Positions 51,644 through 60,385 are shown, counted from the stretch's first letter. The stretch is 64,000 nt of DNA from DATMRS01 sp035566015 (GCA_035566015.1 DATMRS010000004.1:148828-212827); one strand, 5' to 3'. The notes: generated by a model not told the origin, from the letters alone. Made by a program: numbers and translations.

Positions 51644-52764
51644 CAGCCGGCCTCTTGCGACAGGGCCTGCCGGAACCGGTCCCGCGCGCTTTCCAGCGTC
51701 AGCGGCCGGACGCGCGCCTCGGCATGGCAGGCGAAGCATTCGATCATGTCGGGCTGGACGAGCCGGTCGAGCGTCTCGCCGAGGTCGATCCGGTCGAAAT
51801 CGGCGATATGCGACGGCGGAAGGTAGAGCCGGAACACGTCGATATCGGAGGCGAGGATCGGCAGGCCGTAGCGCATCGCCTCCAGCATCGTCAGCGGCAC
51901 GCCTTCCCAGCGCGAGGGCATCAGCAGAATGTCCGCCGCCGACAGGAAGAGGTCGGGTCGGTCGGTCCAGGGCACGATCCGGAAGCGGCCTCTCGCACGC
52001 GTGGCATGCTGCTCGATCTGCGGGCGGGCAGGGCCATCGCCGACGAATACGAAGCTCCAGTCACCCAGGCGATCCGGCGTCGCACGATCGATCGCCGCGA
52101 GCAGCCGGTCGATCCCCTTCTGTGCGTTTTCCAGCCGGCCCGGCAACAGCGCAATGCGCTGGGTCTCGGGCAGGTCGAGCATCCGCCGCGCCTCGGCCCG
52201 GCTGCTGCGCGGGGGAGGGGCGACGACATTGTGCGCCACCGTTACCGGCGCCCGCCCGCCCGCCGCCTTCACCTGCGCCGCCACCGCCTCGGAGGGCACG
52301 ATAAAATGATCGGGCCGGCCATAGAGCGCACGGCGGAACCGGTCGCCGATCGCGGCGCGGCCCATCTCGGATAGCCGATGCGCCATCGGCAGATAGCTGA
52401 CGAGGCGTATATTGCGTGGGATGACGCTCATCGGCACCGCCAGATTCTCGATCCGCCCTTGCAGCAGCAGGACGGTATCGGGCCCTTCGTCAGCGACGAT
52501 ACGGCGGACCGTGTCGCGATAGCGCCAGCGCAGGTGACGCATATAGGGCTCGCCGCGCCCTTTGACGAAAGGCAGTTCGGCTAACCGCAACGCTCCGTCG
52601 AACGGCTCCAGCCCCGCCCGGAATCGCTGATTCTCCGCCGGAAAGCGCACCGTCACGGCGAAGCTACGATCGTCGTCCAGCAATGCCGGCAGCAGTTGCA
52701 GGAACATCCGCTCATGCCCCCCGAAATCGGGGCTGTCGTGGAGGATGAGGAGCCTATGCGGCAT
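51643..52764 (-). CDS. GT4 glycosyltransferase
   Basis: A 373-residue GT-B enzyme. DSPDFGGHERMFLQLL forms the N-terminal glycine loop. LPGRLENAQKGIDRLL opens the donor domain, and MPSRWEGVPLTMLEAMRYGLPI carries the E-x7-E motif. The 11-base overlap with the upstream GT4 gene indicates coupling. Sugar specificity is not readable. Confidence 0.88.
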   Translation of the reverse strand: MPHRLLILHDSPDFGGHERMFLQLLPALLDDDRSFAVTVRFPAENQRFRAGLEPFDGALRLAELPFVKGRGEPYMRHLRWRYRDTVRRIVADEGPDTVLLLQGRIENLAVPMSVIPRNIRLVSYLPMAHRLSEMGRAAIGDRFRRALYGRPDHFIVPSEAVAAQVKAAGGRAPVTVAHNVVAPPPRSSRAEARRMLDLPETQRIALLPGRLENAQKGIDRLLAAIDRATPDRLGDWSFVFVGDGPARPQIEQHATRARGRFRIVPWTDRPDLFLSAADILLMPSRWEGVPLTMLEAMRYGLPILASDIDVFRLYLPPSHIADFDRIDLGETLDRLVQPDMIECFACHAEARVRPLTLESARDRFRQALSQEAG

Positions 52765-53950
52765 GGGCGGCCGCCCTCTCGCGCCAGTTCGCCCGTGCTG
52801 CGCGATAGACGTCGCGCGTCATCGCGCCGATCGCGGGCCAGCCGGTGATGGCGTCGGCGATGTTGCGCGTCGGGCGTCGGCCGATCGAGGCTATGATCGC
52901 CCGGGCGAGCGCGGCGGCATCGCCCGGTGGGGTCAGCAGTCCCGCCTGGCCGTCGCGCCCGATCAACTCGGAGAAGGCGCCGAGGTCGCTCGCCACGATC
53001 CACTTGCCGCGTGACGCGACGAGAAAGAGCACGCCGCTCGCCTCGATCGCGCGATAGGGAAAGATGAACATGTCGGCGTCGTCGAGCAACGCCTCCATCT
53101 CCGCTTCGGTCTGGTGGCGGAAACGGAAATCGAGCAGCGACGGCGACAGGCCCAGCGCGGCGGCGCGGGCGCGGAGCGGCGCGACGTCGATCATCGGTTC
53201 GCCCGCGACGATCACCGACAGCCGCTCACGCGCTGTTGGCGCCAGCAGCCCCAGCGCCTCGATCAATATGTCGACGCCTTTATAATCCTGCACCTTGCCG
53301 AACTGGACGATCCGCCACGTGCCGGGCTTCGCCTCGCTGGCTTTCGGCCGGGGCGCAACGTGCAGCGGCCCGTGCGGCACGATCGCGATCCGCGCGGGAT
53401 CGAGCCCCGTCGCAACCAGTGTGTCCTTCCCCTGTCGCGTGTGGACGATCAGCCGGTCGGGGATCGTCAGCGCCGCCGCGAAGCCGTGTTTTTGCGCCGC
53501 GCTCACCGCCTTGCCGTTAAACGGTGTCGTGTCATGGACGGTCAGCACCAGTGGATGATGGCGGCGCAGCCGGCGCATCGCCGACGCATCCACGAGCGGC
53601 AGGACGATCCACTGGAAATGGACGAGATCGACGGCGCGCGCGCGCGCGTGGCGCACCAGCGTGCGCATGCCGATGCCATGCTCGATCCCCTTCAGCGGCC
53701 GCATCATTCGGCCGTCGCGGCGGCGGGGTCCGTCGGTCCAGCGGTAGAAGAAGGTCGATCGGCCGAATCCGTCCAGCGCGTCCTCCTCGTCAGGGCGAAG
53801 GGCGCGCGTCGCCCAATGCGGGCGGATGCCCACCGACTCGAGCCCACGCGACAAGGCCCCATTATAGGGCCCCGTGAACAGTGAGGGATCGACGAGCAGC
53901 ACGTCCCGCGGCCAATCGCCCCCGGCCTCCGGTTTCTCGATGACAGCCAT
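52754..53950 (-). CDS. GT4 glycosyltransferase
   Basis: The 398-residue protein has a GT-B layout with HFQWIVLPLVDA and LTVHDTTPFN in the acceptor half and QFGKVQDYKGVDILIEALG in the donor half. DMFIFPYRAIEASGVLF is near the E-x7-E position. The ATG at 53950 was chosen because the upstream in-frame stretch overlaps the sugar transferase gene. It follows that gene by only eight bases. Confidence 0.86.
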   Translation of the reverse strand: MAVIEKPEAGGDWPRDVLLVDPSLFTGPYNGALSRGLESVGIRPHWATRALRPDEEDALDGFGRSTFFYRWTDGPRRRDGRMMRPLKGIEHGIGMRTLVRHARARAVDLVHFQWIVLPLVDASAMRRLRRHHPLVLTVHDTTPFNGKAVSAAQKHGFAAALTIPDRLIVHTRQGKDTLVATGLDPARIAIVPHGPLHVAPRPKASEAKPGTWRIVQFGKVQDYKGVDILIEALGLLAPTARERLSVIVAGEPMIDVAPLRARAAALGLSPSLLDFRFRHQTEAEMEALLDDADMFIFPYRAIEASGVLFLVASRGKWIVASDLGAFSELIGRDGQAGLLTPPGDAAALARAIIASIGRRPTRNIADAITGWPAIGAMTRDVYRAARANWRERAAAHAA

Positions 53951-53958
53951 ATGTCCGG

Positions 53959-54717
53959 TCAGGTGCAGCCCCGGCGCGACAGCACGGCGGGCACCGTCTT
54001 TCCCAAGATGATGAGATCGAACGGCACCGATTTCGTCCGGCAATAGACCGTGTCGAGAACGACGCGACGCCGATAGCTCACATCATTGCGGCCGCTCACC
54101 TGCCACAGGCCGGTAATGCCCGGGCGCACCTGGCAATATAGCGAGAAATAACGACCGTAGCGCGGCACTTCGCTCTCCACGATCGGGCGCGGGCCGACCA
54201 GGCTCATATGACCGAGCAGCACGTTCAGCAGTTGCGGAATCTCGTCCAGGCTGGACTTGCGCAGGAAATGACCCAGCGGGGTGATGCGCGGATCGGTCCG
54301 CAATTTCTGGTCGCGCGCCCATTCCCGTGCGCTTTCCGCGTCGGTCGAGAGCAGGTGCGCCAGCCGCGCATCGGCATCCACCACCATCGTGCGGAACTTG
54401 AAGCAGGGAAAGGGCAGGCCGCCCCGGCCGATCCGGCGGTGGGCGAAGATCGGATGGCCGCCGTCCTGCGCCCAGATCGCCACCGCGATGATGACGAGTA
54501 TCGGCGCCATGACGAGCAACGCGCAGAAAGCGATCAATATGTCGAGGCTGCGGCCCAGCGGTGCGTCGAAAGGGAGCCGCTTCGTTCCGGAAGAGGATTC
54601 GTCCCGAAAAGGATCGTCGATGATGTTCGAAGAGATGAAAGCGATATTTTCTCCTGCAACATTCGACACATAACGCAGTTCATCGGAAATTTGCCGGTGG
54701 CCACTCATGAGGACCAT
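53959..54717 (-). CDS. Undecaprenyl-phosphate sugar phosphotransferase (initiating enzyme)
   Basis: A 252-residue protein of the bacterial sugar transferase family (PF02397). One membrane segment (about 58-80) precedes the catalytic part with CFKFRTMVVDAD, SLDEIPQLLNVLLGHMS, VGPRP and PGITGLWQVSGR. It lacks the four-helix N-terminal half of WbaP/ExoY-long forms, so it is the short ExoY/PglC-like type. It attaches the first sugar phosphate to the lipid carrier. The start at 54717 or 54708 is open. Confidence 0.92.
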   Translation of the reverse strand: MVLMSGHRQISDELRYVSNVAGENIAFISSNIIDDPFRDESSSGTKRLPFDAPLGRSLDILIAFCALLVMAPILVIIAVAIWAQDGGHPIFAHRRIGRGGLPFPCFKFRTMVVDADARLAHLLSTDAESAREWARDQKLRTDPRITPLGHFLRKSSLDEIPQLLNVLLGHMSLVGPRPIVESEVPRYGRYFSLYCQVRPGITGLWQVSGRNDVSYRRRVVLDTVYCRTKSVPFDLIILGKTVPAVLSRRGCT

Positions 54718-55038
54718 TCTCCCTCAAACTATAGCGGCGCTTTCGAACCTGTCCTGCCCGTTGCGTAATTTAACGCGTGGAGCCGGCCCTGCATCCGCAT
54801 GGCTGAAGGTGGCCATGCACACACAGAAATAGTTTGCCATGCTGCTACATGGTCTTTGTCATTTGCTTCAGGCTTTTTCTGGATCGCGAAGGTAACACCG
54901 TCTCGACTTACCCACAACCATATTGATGCGGTGCAGCAATTCGATTCAACCGATCCACAGAACGGTTCCCGGCTCCTTTTCCGTTTTCATCGCGAAACGG
55001 CGTCTCCATTCACGCGCGCGCCCAAATCCGCCAAAGCG
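54718..55038. other. Gene-free interval upstream of the sugar transferase gene
   Basis: This 321-base interval is more AT-rich than its surroundings. It holds a minus-strand TATAGT (complement of 54728-54733) very close to the sugar transferase start, which would make an unusually short leader. I see no gene, repeat or clear terminator. It most likely carries the promoter of the 54.7 to 46.6 kb operon. Confidence 0.5.
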
Positions 55039-56070
55039 TCAGGGATGAAGATGCTGCGCGGCTTGCTGCCGCCGATATCCGCCGCGAAGCGCCTTCAATG
55101 CGATAATGGGCGCCTGCCGGCCCGATTCTTCCGCAATGCAGGCGGCGCTTCGCATGCTGCCTGTAAAGATGCGGAGCGCCTCGGCCAGTCGGCCGGCCTT
55201 CACCGCGTCGGTGAACGCACGATAGTGGTAGCAGCGGTCGATGACTCGCTTGTGACGCGCCACCAGCCTTTGCAGATCGCCGTCGCCGGCTTGCCGAGCC
55301 TCCTCCAGCCATCGCGCCTGTCGGTCGCGCAAAATGCCAAGGTCGTGCACCGTCTGCACCTGCGTCAGCGAATTGGCGCGCACGCTATAGCGATAGGTCG
55401 GCGCGGGCGACATCCACCAGCGCGCGCCCGCGCGGAAACAATCGGCATAAAGCGCGAAATCCTCCGCGAAACGGACACGTTCGTCGTAGCGGATCCGGTG
55501 CTCCGAGAGGAAGGCGCGCCTGAAGATCGGCTTCAGGAAGCCGAAATTCACGCCCGGATGGGATCGATCCGCCACGTTGCGCCGAACGAACTCGGCCAAG
55601 GTGAGTTCCCGGTCGGCGGCGAGGATTTCGGAGGGGATCATCGGGCGCGGCGCAGCGCCATCTTCGGGCACGAGCAGCAGATTGTCGCTGCACAGATCGG
55701 CGCCGCGTTGCCCGGCCAGCGCGACCAGCCTTTCAAGGCGATCGAGTTCGTAGGCGTCGTCGGAGTCGAGCAATGCGATCCAGCGTCCCCGCGCTTCGTC
55801 CAGCCCTTGATTGCGCGCCGCCGAGGGGCCGCCATTCCGTGCCCGCCGTACCAGCCGGACGCGCGGATCGGCCACGCCAATCCCAGCGACCAGCGCCGCC
55901 GTCCCATCGGTCGAGGCGTCGTCGATCACCAGTATCTCAATATCTTCGAGGGTCTGCCGCCGGGCGGAGTCGATCGCCTCAGGCAGGAAGGCCTCGGCAT
56001 TGAAGGCCGGCATGAGTATCGAGACGAGCGGCGCATGTCCTGCCATCGCGGGATCGCCTGAGCCGCTCAT
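55039..56070 (-). CDS. GT2 glycosyltransferase
   Basis: The 343-residue protein has ILMPAFNAEAFLPEAI, IDDASTDGT (49-57) and the metal site LLDSDDAYE (100-108). The C-terminal part is helical (RYSVRANSLTQVQTVHD onward). Its start overlaps the stop of the upstream GT14-like gene (ATGA). It is separated from the rest of the operon by a 321-base gap, so the pair may be transcribed separately. Confidence 0.86.
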   Translation of the reverse strand: MSGSGDPAMAGHAPLVSILMPAFNAEAFLPEAIDSARRQTLEDIEILVIDDASTDGTAALVAGIGVADPRVRLVRRARNGGPSAARNQGLDEARGRWIALLDSDDAYELDRLERLVALAGQRGADLCSDNLLLVPEDGAAPRPMIPSEILAADRELTLAEFVRRNVADRSHPGVNFGFLKPIFRRAFLSEHRIRYDERVRFAEDFALYADCFRAGARWWMSPAPTYRYSVRANSLTQVQTVHDLGILRDRQARWLEEARQAGDGDLQRLVARHKRVIDRCYHYRAFTDAVKAGRLAEALRIFTGSMRSAACIAEESGRQAPIIALKALRGGYRRQQAAQHLHP

Positions 56071-56933
56071 GCCAGCCGCTCCGGAATGGGGCCGGGGCGA
56101 TAGCCGCCTGTCTCGGCCAGCGTCAGCAGCACCCGCGCATCCGTCGCCACGTCGAACTTGCGCCCGAACCAGGCGGGGCTCGCCTGGAGGAAGGGCAGGT
56201 CCTCGGTGCCGAACAACTTGGGGCCGGGCCAGACGATCGCGCGGCCATAATGATGGGCGATGCGATCGCGATAGGGGCCGTTCTCGACCAGCGCCTGTGC
56301 GATCAGCTCATCGCTTAGCTGGCGAGTCTTGAGGTAGGCGGCGATGCGTTGCGTTTCGGGCGCGGCGGCGGCCCAGGCGCAGAAGGCGCGGGGCAGGATA
56401 ACCCATTGCGAGCCCTTGTGCCCCATCGTGAAATCGCGCGGCGGCGGCTTGCGGCCCAGCGCGAAGGCGCGCACCGGCGTTTCGAAGATGCGGCGCGACT
56501 GGAGGTGCCAGTCGTCAGCGGGCAGGCTGTCGATCGATCGCATCTCGACATGCGCGACGTCGCCCGCCTCGACGATCTGCCGCTTCAACTCGCCCAGTGG
56601 CTTCAGCGGATAGCATTGGCCGCTCAGATTGATGAAGTGGCTCCAATCCTTGTCCACCGCCAGCGCGGTCTTCATCGCGTCGAGAAGGATGCGCGACAGC
56701 GACCATCCCCCCCAATTGGTAAAGCGGGACGGCAGTAGCCGGACGTTGGGCCTGCCCGCGACGATGCGGCGCACCTCGTCCATCACGCCCTTGCGATCGG
56801 CCTTCAGCCCCAGCCGGGATTTCAGGTCGACATGGATCAGGAACAGGTCGCCCGGATCATGTATCGCGCGCATCAGCCACTCGAACTGGGCCGGCTTGTG
56901 GTGCACCATGATGAAATACGCGAATTTCGGCAT
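56067..56933 (-). CDS. GT14 core-2/I-branching-type glycosyltransferase
   Basis: The 288-residue protein starts FAYFIMVHHKPAQFEWLMRAI and contains DLFLIHVDLKS, NWGGWSLSRILLDAMKTAL and HFINLSGQCYPLK. These are signatures of the Core-2/I-branching family (PF02485). The eukaryotic members add beta-1,6-GlcNAc branches, and bacterial members are found in polysaccharide loci. It may create a branch in the polymer, which is inferred. It ends the polysaccharide locus and is divergent from the next gene. Confidence 0.85.
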   Translation of the reverse strand: MPKFAYFIMVHHKPAQFEWLMRAIHDPGDLFLIHVDLKSRLGLKADRKGVMDEVRRIVAGRPNVRLLPSRFTNWGGWSLSRILLDAMKTALAVDKDWSHFINLSGQCYPLKPLGELKRQIVEAGDVAHVEMRSIDSLPADDWHLQSRRIFETPVRAFALGRKPPPRDFTMGHKGSQWVILPRAFCAWAAAAPETQRIAAYLKTRQLSDELIAQALVENGPYRDRIAHHYGRAIVWPGPKLFGTEDLPFLQASPAWFGRKFDVATDARVLLTLAETGGYRPGPIPERLA

Positions 56934-57165
56934 GTAATCTCCACACCGTTTCGCGGCGGGATATACGCGACCGCGAACGTCCTCGCCAGTTCGGGCCGTC
57001 CCGCCATGCCGGTCGTCCGGTCGGAAATTTCCGCTGAAAGCTGGCCGGTTGCCGACGCGGTCGCCGGAGAAAGAATCCGGACAGAGTCATCAAACCTCTT
57101 GGCCTAAGGGCGAGAATCGGATTAGGACAAAATCAACAATCGATCGTAAAAGGGAGAGAATCCTG

Positions 57166-58329
57166 ATGAGGCGCCACGGCCTTGCTTCGCACATTGTCAC
57201 CACGGCTTCCGCCATCGCCGCGGCTGCATCGCTGCTCCTCGCCGTTCCCGCCGCCGCGCAGCAGCCGCCGACCGATCTTACCGTCCTGCCGCCGGTCCCG
57301 ACCAGCTACACGCCGAAGAAGACGCCGTGGGGCGATTATGATTTTCGCGGGACGTGGCCGATCGAGAATATCAACGGCGCGCGCATCCTGTTTCAGCGGC
57401 CCAAGGCGTTCGGCGACCGTTTCTGGGTGACCGATGCCGAGTTCGCCAAGCGACTGGCGGCGGCGAAGAAGGCCGATTCGGCCTATTCAGCCGATCTCAA
57501 CTCGCGCGGCACGAAAGGCCTTGCCGACTGGCTTCAGCATTCGCTGTTCGGCCGCCGCACCTCGATGCTGGTCAGCCCCGCCGACGGCCAACTCCCGGCG
57601 CTGACGTCGCACGGTCAGGCGCTTTACAAGGCCGGCCGGTCGAGCTGGGTGCCGGGCCAGGAATATGATTGGGTCGATGATTTCGATACGTGGGACCGCT
57701 GCATCTCGCGCGGCTTTCCCGCCTCGATGTTCCCCTTCCGCTACAATAACGGCATCCGCATCTTCCAGTCGCCGGGCTACGTCGTGATCGTGCTCGAGAT
57801 GCTCGGCACGCGGATCATCCCGCTCGGCAACCAGCCGGCATGGCCCGGCAATGTCGAGGCGTGGATGGGCGACAGCCGTGGCCATTGGGAAGGCAAGACG
57901 CTGGTCATCGAGACGACCAACATCAAGTCCGGCGACAGCGCGACCCACGATCCCCTCAAGCGCGCCGCATCCCCGGTCAACATGGCGACGCAGGGCGTGC
58001 CGCCGCTCAATACGATCCCGATGAGCAAGCAGGCCAAGGTGGTCGAGCGGCTGACGATGACGGGCCCGAACACGATCGTCCACGAACTGACTTATTCCGA
58101 TCCCGAGGTGTTCACCGCCCCCTGGTCCACGCGCACCGAATGGACGCGCGACGACAGCTATCAGTTTTTCGAATATGCCTGTCACGAGGGCGACGTGCAG
58201 GTCCGCAACTATATCACCGCCTCGCGCGCGCATCGCGCCGCCGTCGCGGCGGGCACGGCCAAGGCCGATGAGAAGGACCCGCGCGAGCGTTTCGCGGTTC
58301 CGTTCGATCACGACCCCGCCGCCGAGTGA
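57166..58329 (+). CDS. Secreted protein of unknown function
   Basis: The 387-residue protein has a signal peptide (AAA-QQP near residue 32). TPWGDYDFRGTWPIENING follows, and then DTWDRCISRGFPASM and a motif WEGKTLVIETTNI. Similar secreted proteins are frequent in sphingomonads and acidobacteria and have no assigned function. GGGAG lies nine bases before the ATG at 57166. It has no operon partner. Confidence 0.75.
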   Translation: MRRHGLASHIVTTASAIAAAASLLLAVPAAAQQPPTDLTVLPPVPTSYTPKKTPWGDYDFRGTWPIENINGARILFQRPKAFGDRFWVTDAEFAKRLAAAKKADSAYSADLNSRGTKGLADWLQHSLFGRRTSMLVSPADGQLPALTSHGQALYKAGRSSWVPGQEYDWVDDFDTWDRCISRGFPASMFPFRYNNGIRIFQSPGYVVIVLEMLGTRIIPLGNQPAWPGNVEAWMGDSRGHWEGKTLVIETTNIKSGDSATHDPLKRAASPVNMATQGVPPLNTIPMSKQAKVVERLTMTGPNTIVHELTYSDPEVFTAPWSTRTEWTRDDSYQFFEYACHEGDVQVRNYITASRAHRAAVAAGTAKADEKDPRERFAVPFDHDPAAE

Positions 58330-58364
58330 GCCGGCGGTGGGGTTGGCCTGAACCTTTTCTCCTC

Positions 58365-58438
58365 CTGCCATTCCGGCGAAAGCGGGAATCCATGGAAACG
58401 AGTCGAGCTCATGGGCCCGACTTTCGTCGGGGTGACGG
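58365..58438. repeat. Dispersed palindromic repeat, copy C
   Basis: CCATTCCGGCGAAAGCGGGA then ATCCATGG, then ATGGGCCCGACTTTCGTCGG and GGTGACGG. It combines the palindrome of copy A with the second half of copy B. It ends directly at the methionine aminopeptidase remnant. Confidence 0.75.
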
Positions 58439-58440
58439 GG

Positions 58441-58614
58441 CTCGTCCTGCGCGAGGGCATGGTCTTCACCATCGAACCGATGCTCAATCGCGGTCGATGG
58501 AATGTGCGAACCGAGGAGGATGGCTGGACCGTCGTGACGAAGGACGGCTCGCTTTCCGCCCAGTTTGAGCACACCGTCGCCGTCACGGCGTTGGGCGTGT
58601 CGGTCCTGACGCTG
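58441..58614 (+). pseudogene. C-terminal fragment of methionine aminopeptidase (map remnant)
   Basis: The frame encodes about 57 residues: LVLREGMVFTIEPMLNRGRW and onward through DGWTVVTKDGSLSAQFEHTV to VTALGVSVLT. These are the last two blocks of type I methionine aminopeptidase, including the metal-ligand glutamates of FTIEPM and QFEHT. The first two thirds, with the Asp and His ligands, are missing. The reading continues through tRNA-Arg sequence to a stop at 58737. A repeat borders its 5' end. Confidence 0.85.
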
Positions 58615-58695
58615 CGCCCCGACGAACGCGCATGCTCGGCAGGACCGCGGCTTGAGGATCAGGAGCCAGGGACGGAACGTCGCATATCCGGCGAT

Positions 58696-58772
58696 TGGTG
58701 CCCCGAGGAGGACTCGAACCTCCGACCTGCGGTTTAGGAAACCGTTGCTCTGTCCGGCTGAGCTACCGGGGC
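58696..58772 (-). tRNA. tRNA-Arg (anticodon CCT)
   Basis: The minus strand reads GCCCCGG acceptor, GCTC...GAGC D arm, anticodon loop TTCCTAA with anticodon CCT, GGAGG-TTCGAGT-CCTCC T arm, TCGGGGC and an encoded ACCA end. It decodes AGG. All stems pair apart from one A-C at the base of the anticodon stem. Confidence 0.95.
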
Positions 58773-58824
58773 GGCCGGCGGAGTCCTAGGTGCGCGCCCG
58801 GATGCGGTCAATCGCCAAGGCGGC

Positions 58825-59304
58825 TCAATTGTCGGTTCCGGGCGCGCGCACCGGGAAGGGCAGGGAGGCGATCTCGATCCCTTCCTCGGCAAGCGCCTGC
58901 GCCTGTTCGGCCGTGGCCTGGCCATGGATCGTCCGCGCCTCGCGTTCGCCCAGGTGGATCGCACGCGCCTCGTCGGCGAAGCGCGTGCCGACATAATCGG
59001 AATTTTCAAGCATCTTCGCCTGCACGTCGACAAGCGCCTTGAGCAACGCCTTCATCTTGTGCGCATCCGTATCGGCCGGCAGCATTGCCGCGCCCTCGGC
59101 CGTGGCGGCGACGGGCGCCGCTGACCGCTGGTTGCCCTTGGCCGCGACGCGCGGCGCCATCACCGCCTTGTTCACCTCGCAATCGCCGCAGATCGGGCAG
59201 GTGACGAGGCCGCGTGCGCGCTGCGCCTCATAGTCGCCGGTCGAACCGAACCAGGCCTCGAAGACGTGACCGTCGGTGGCGCACGACAGATCGAAGACGA
59301 TCAT
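58825..59304 (-). CDS. DUF1178 family protein
   Basis: A 159-residue protein starting MIVFDLSCATDGHVFEAWFG. A CPICGDCEV metal-like knuckle (about 36-44) is followed by an Ala-rich linker and the conserved end HLGEREARTIHGQATAEQAQAL. The function of DUF1178 is not known. It overlaps the stop-start junction of the upstream nitrilase-family gene (ATGA), as in many alphaproteobacteria. Confidence 0.88.
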   Translation of the reverse strand: MIVFDLSCATDGHVFEAWFGSTGDYEAQRARGLVTCPICGDCEVNKAVMAPRVAAKGNQRSAAPVAATAEGAAMLPADTDAHKMKALLKALVDVQAKMLENSDYVGTRFADEARAIHLGEREARTIHGQATAEQAQALAEEGIEIASLPFPVRAPGTDN

Positions 59305-60131
59305 CCGGCCACCGTCGCCGGCCCGATCCGCCGCCTGTGCTGGAGAACCGGAAGGCGCTCGCGCACCTGATCGACGCGGCCGAGATCGAGATCGATCAAC
59401 CGCACGCCATGCGCATTGCCAATGTCGAGCAGCACCTCGCCCCAGGGATCGATCGCGAGCGAATGACCATAGGTGGCGCGCCCGTCGGCATGTTCGCCGC
59501 CCTGTGCCGCCGCGATCACGAAGGCTTCCGCCTCGATCGCCCGCGCGCGCAGCAGGACGTGCCAATGCGCCGCGCCCGTGGGCACGGTGAAGGCCGCCGG
59601 TACGCTCAGTATCACCGCGCCCGCCTCGCTCAGGGCGCTGAACAGGCCGGGGAAGCGCAGATCGTAGCAAATGGCGAGGCCCACGCGCCCCCACGGCGTT
59701 TCCGCCACCACCGCCGTCGTGCCCGCCGTGTAGGCGGCCGATTCCCGCCAGCTTTCGCCGTTCGGCAGGTCGACGTCGAAGAGGTGCATCTTATCATAGC
59801 GCGCCCGGATCGCCCCATCGCCATCGATCAGGAAGCCGCGATTGACGAGCTTTCCGTCGCCCTCGTCGCTGAGCAGCGCCAGCGAGCCGAGATGCACCCA
59901 CAAGCCTGTGCGCGCTGCCGCGTCGCGGACGGTTGCGAGCACCGGGTCTTCGCTCTCGAGTTTCAGAGATCGCGCGGCGCGGACCCGATCGCGATCCAGC
60001 AGGCCGCTCATCTCGGGGGTGAAGAGCATGTGCGCGCCTTGCCCCGCCGCCATGTCGATCGCGCCGACGAGGTCGCGTGCATTGGCGGCCGGATCGATCC
60101 CCGTCCGGCTCTGGAAGACGCCCGCGCGCAT
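59301..60131 (-). CDS. Carbon-nitrogen hydrolase (nitrilase superfamily amidase)
   Basis: The 276-residue protein has the Glu-Lys-Cys triad: Glu40 in TPEMS, Lys114 in YDKMHLFDVD, and Cys155 in AICYDLRFP. The set matches the Nit1/Nit2-like branch, which removes deaminated glutathione or omega-amides. It is coupled at both ends: its start abuts the grxC stop and its stop overlaps the DUF1178 gene. The neighbouring glutaredoxin supports a glutathione-related role. Confidence 0.9.
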   Translation of the reverse strand: MRAGVFQSRTGIDPAANARDLVGAIDMAAGQGAHMLFTPEMSGLLDRDRVRAARSLKLESEDPVLATVRDAAARTGLWVHLGSLALLSDEGDGKLVNRGFLIDGDGAIRARYDKMHLFDVDLPNGESWRESAAYTAGTTAVVAETPWGRVGLAICYDLRFPGLFSALSEAGAVILSVPAAFTVPTGAAHWHVLLRARAIEAEAFVIAAAQGGEHADGRATYGHSLAIDPWGEVLLDIGNAHGVRLIDLDLGRVDQVRERLPVLQHRRRIGPATVAG

Positions 60132-60385
60132 CAGGCGAGCAGTGCGTCGAGCTTGCCCTCGCGTTCGAGGGCGGCGAGATCGTCGGACCCGCCGACATGA
60201 CGATCGTTGATGAAGATTTGTGGTACGGTCGTGCCGCCATGGGAACGGCTCAACATCTCGGCGCGCTTCGGCCCGCCCATCGTGATGTCATATTCCTCAT
60301 ATTCCACGCCTTTGCCGGCCAGCAGCTTCTTCGCGCGCTGGCAATAAGGGCAGAGGAGCTTCGTATAGATTTCGACCTTGGCCAT
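60131..60385 (-). CDS. grxC: Glutaredoxin 3
   Basis: An 84-residue dithiol glutaredoxin with the active site CPYC (Cys12, Cys15), the TVPQIF cis-Pro loop and GGSDD for glutathione binding. It reduces protein disulfides with glutathione. It is the first gene of a three-gene unit with the nitrilase-family and DUF1178 genes. Confidence 0.96.
   Translation of the reverse strand: MAKVEIYTKLLCPYCQRAKKLLAGKGVEYEEYDITMGGPKRAEMLSRSHGGTTVPQIFINDRHVGGSDDLAALEREGKLDALLA

Noticed and set aside
54729..54917. 62-codon minus-strand frame in the gap before the sugar transferase gene
   Set aside because: No RBS, no recognisable pattern and no good start context; the gap is more likely regulatory.
54799..56061. 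420-codon plus-strand frame opposite the GT2 gene at 55 kb
   Set aside because: Antisense shadow; the minus strand has clear GT2 motifs.
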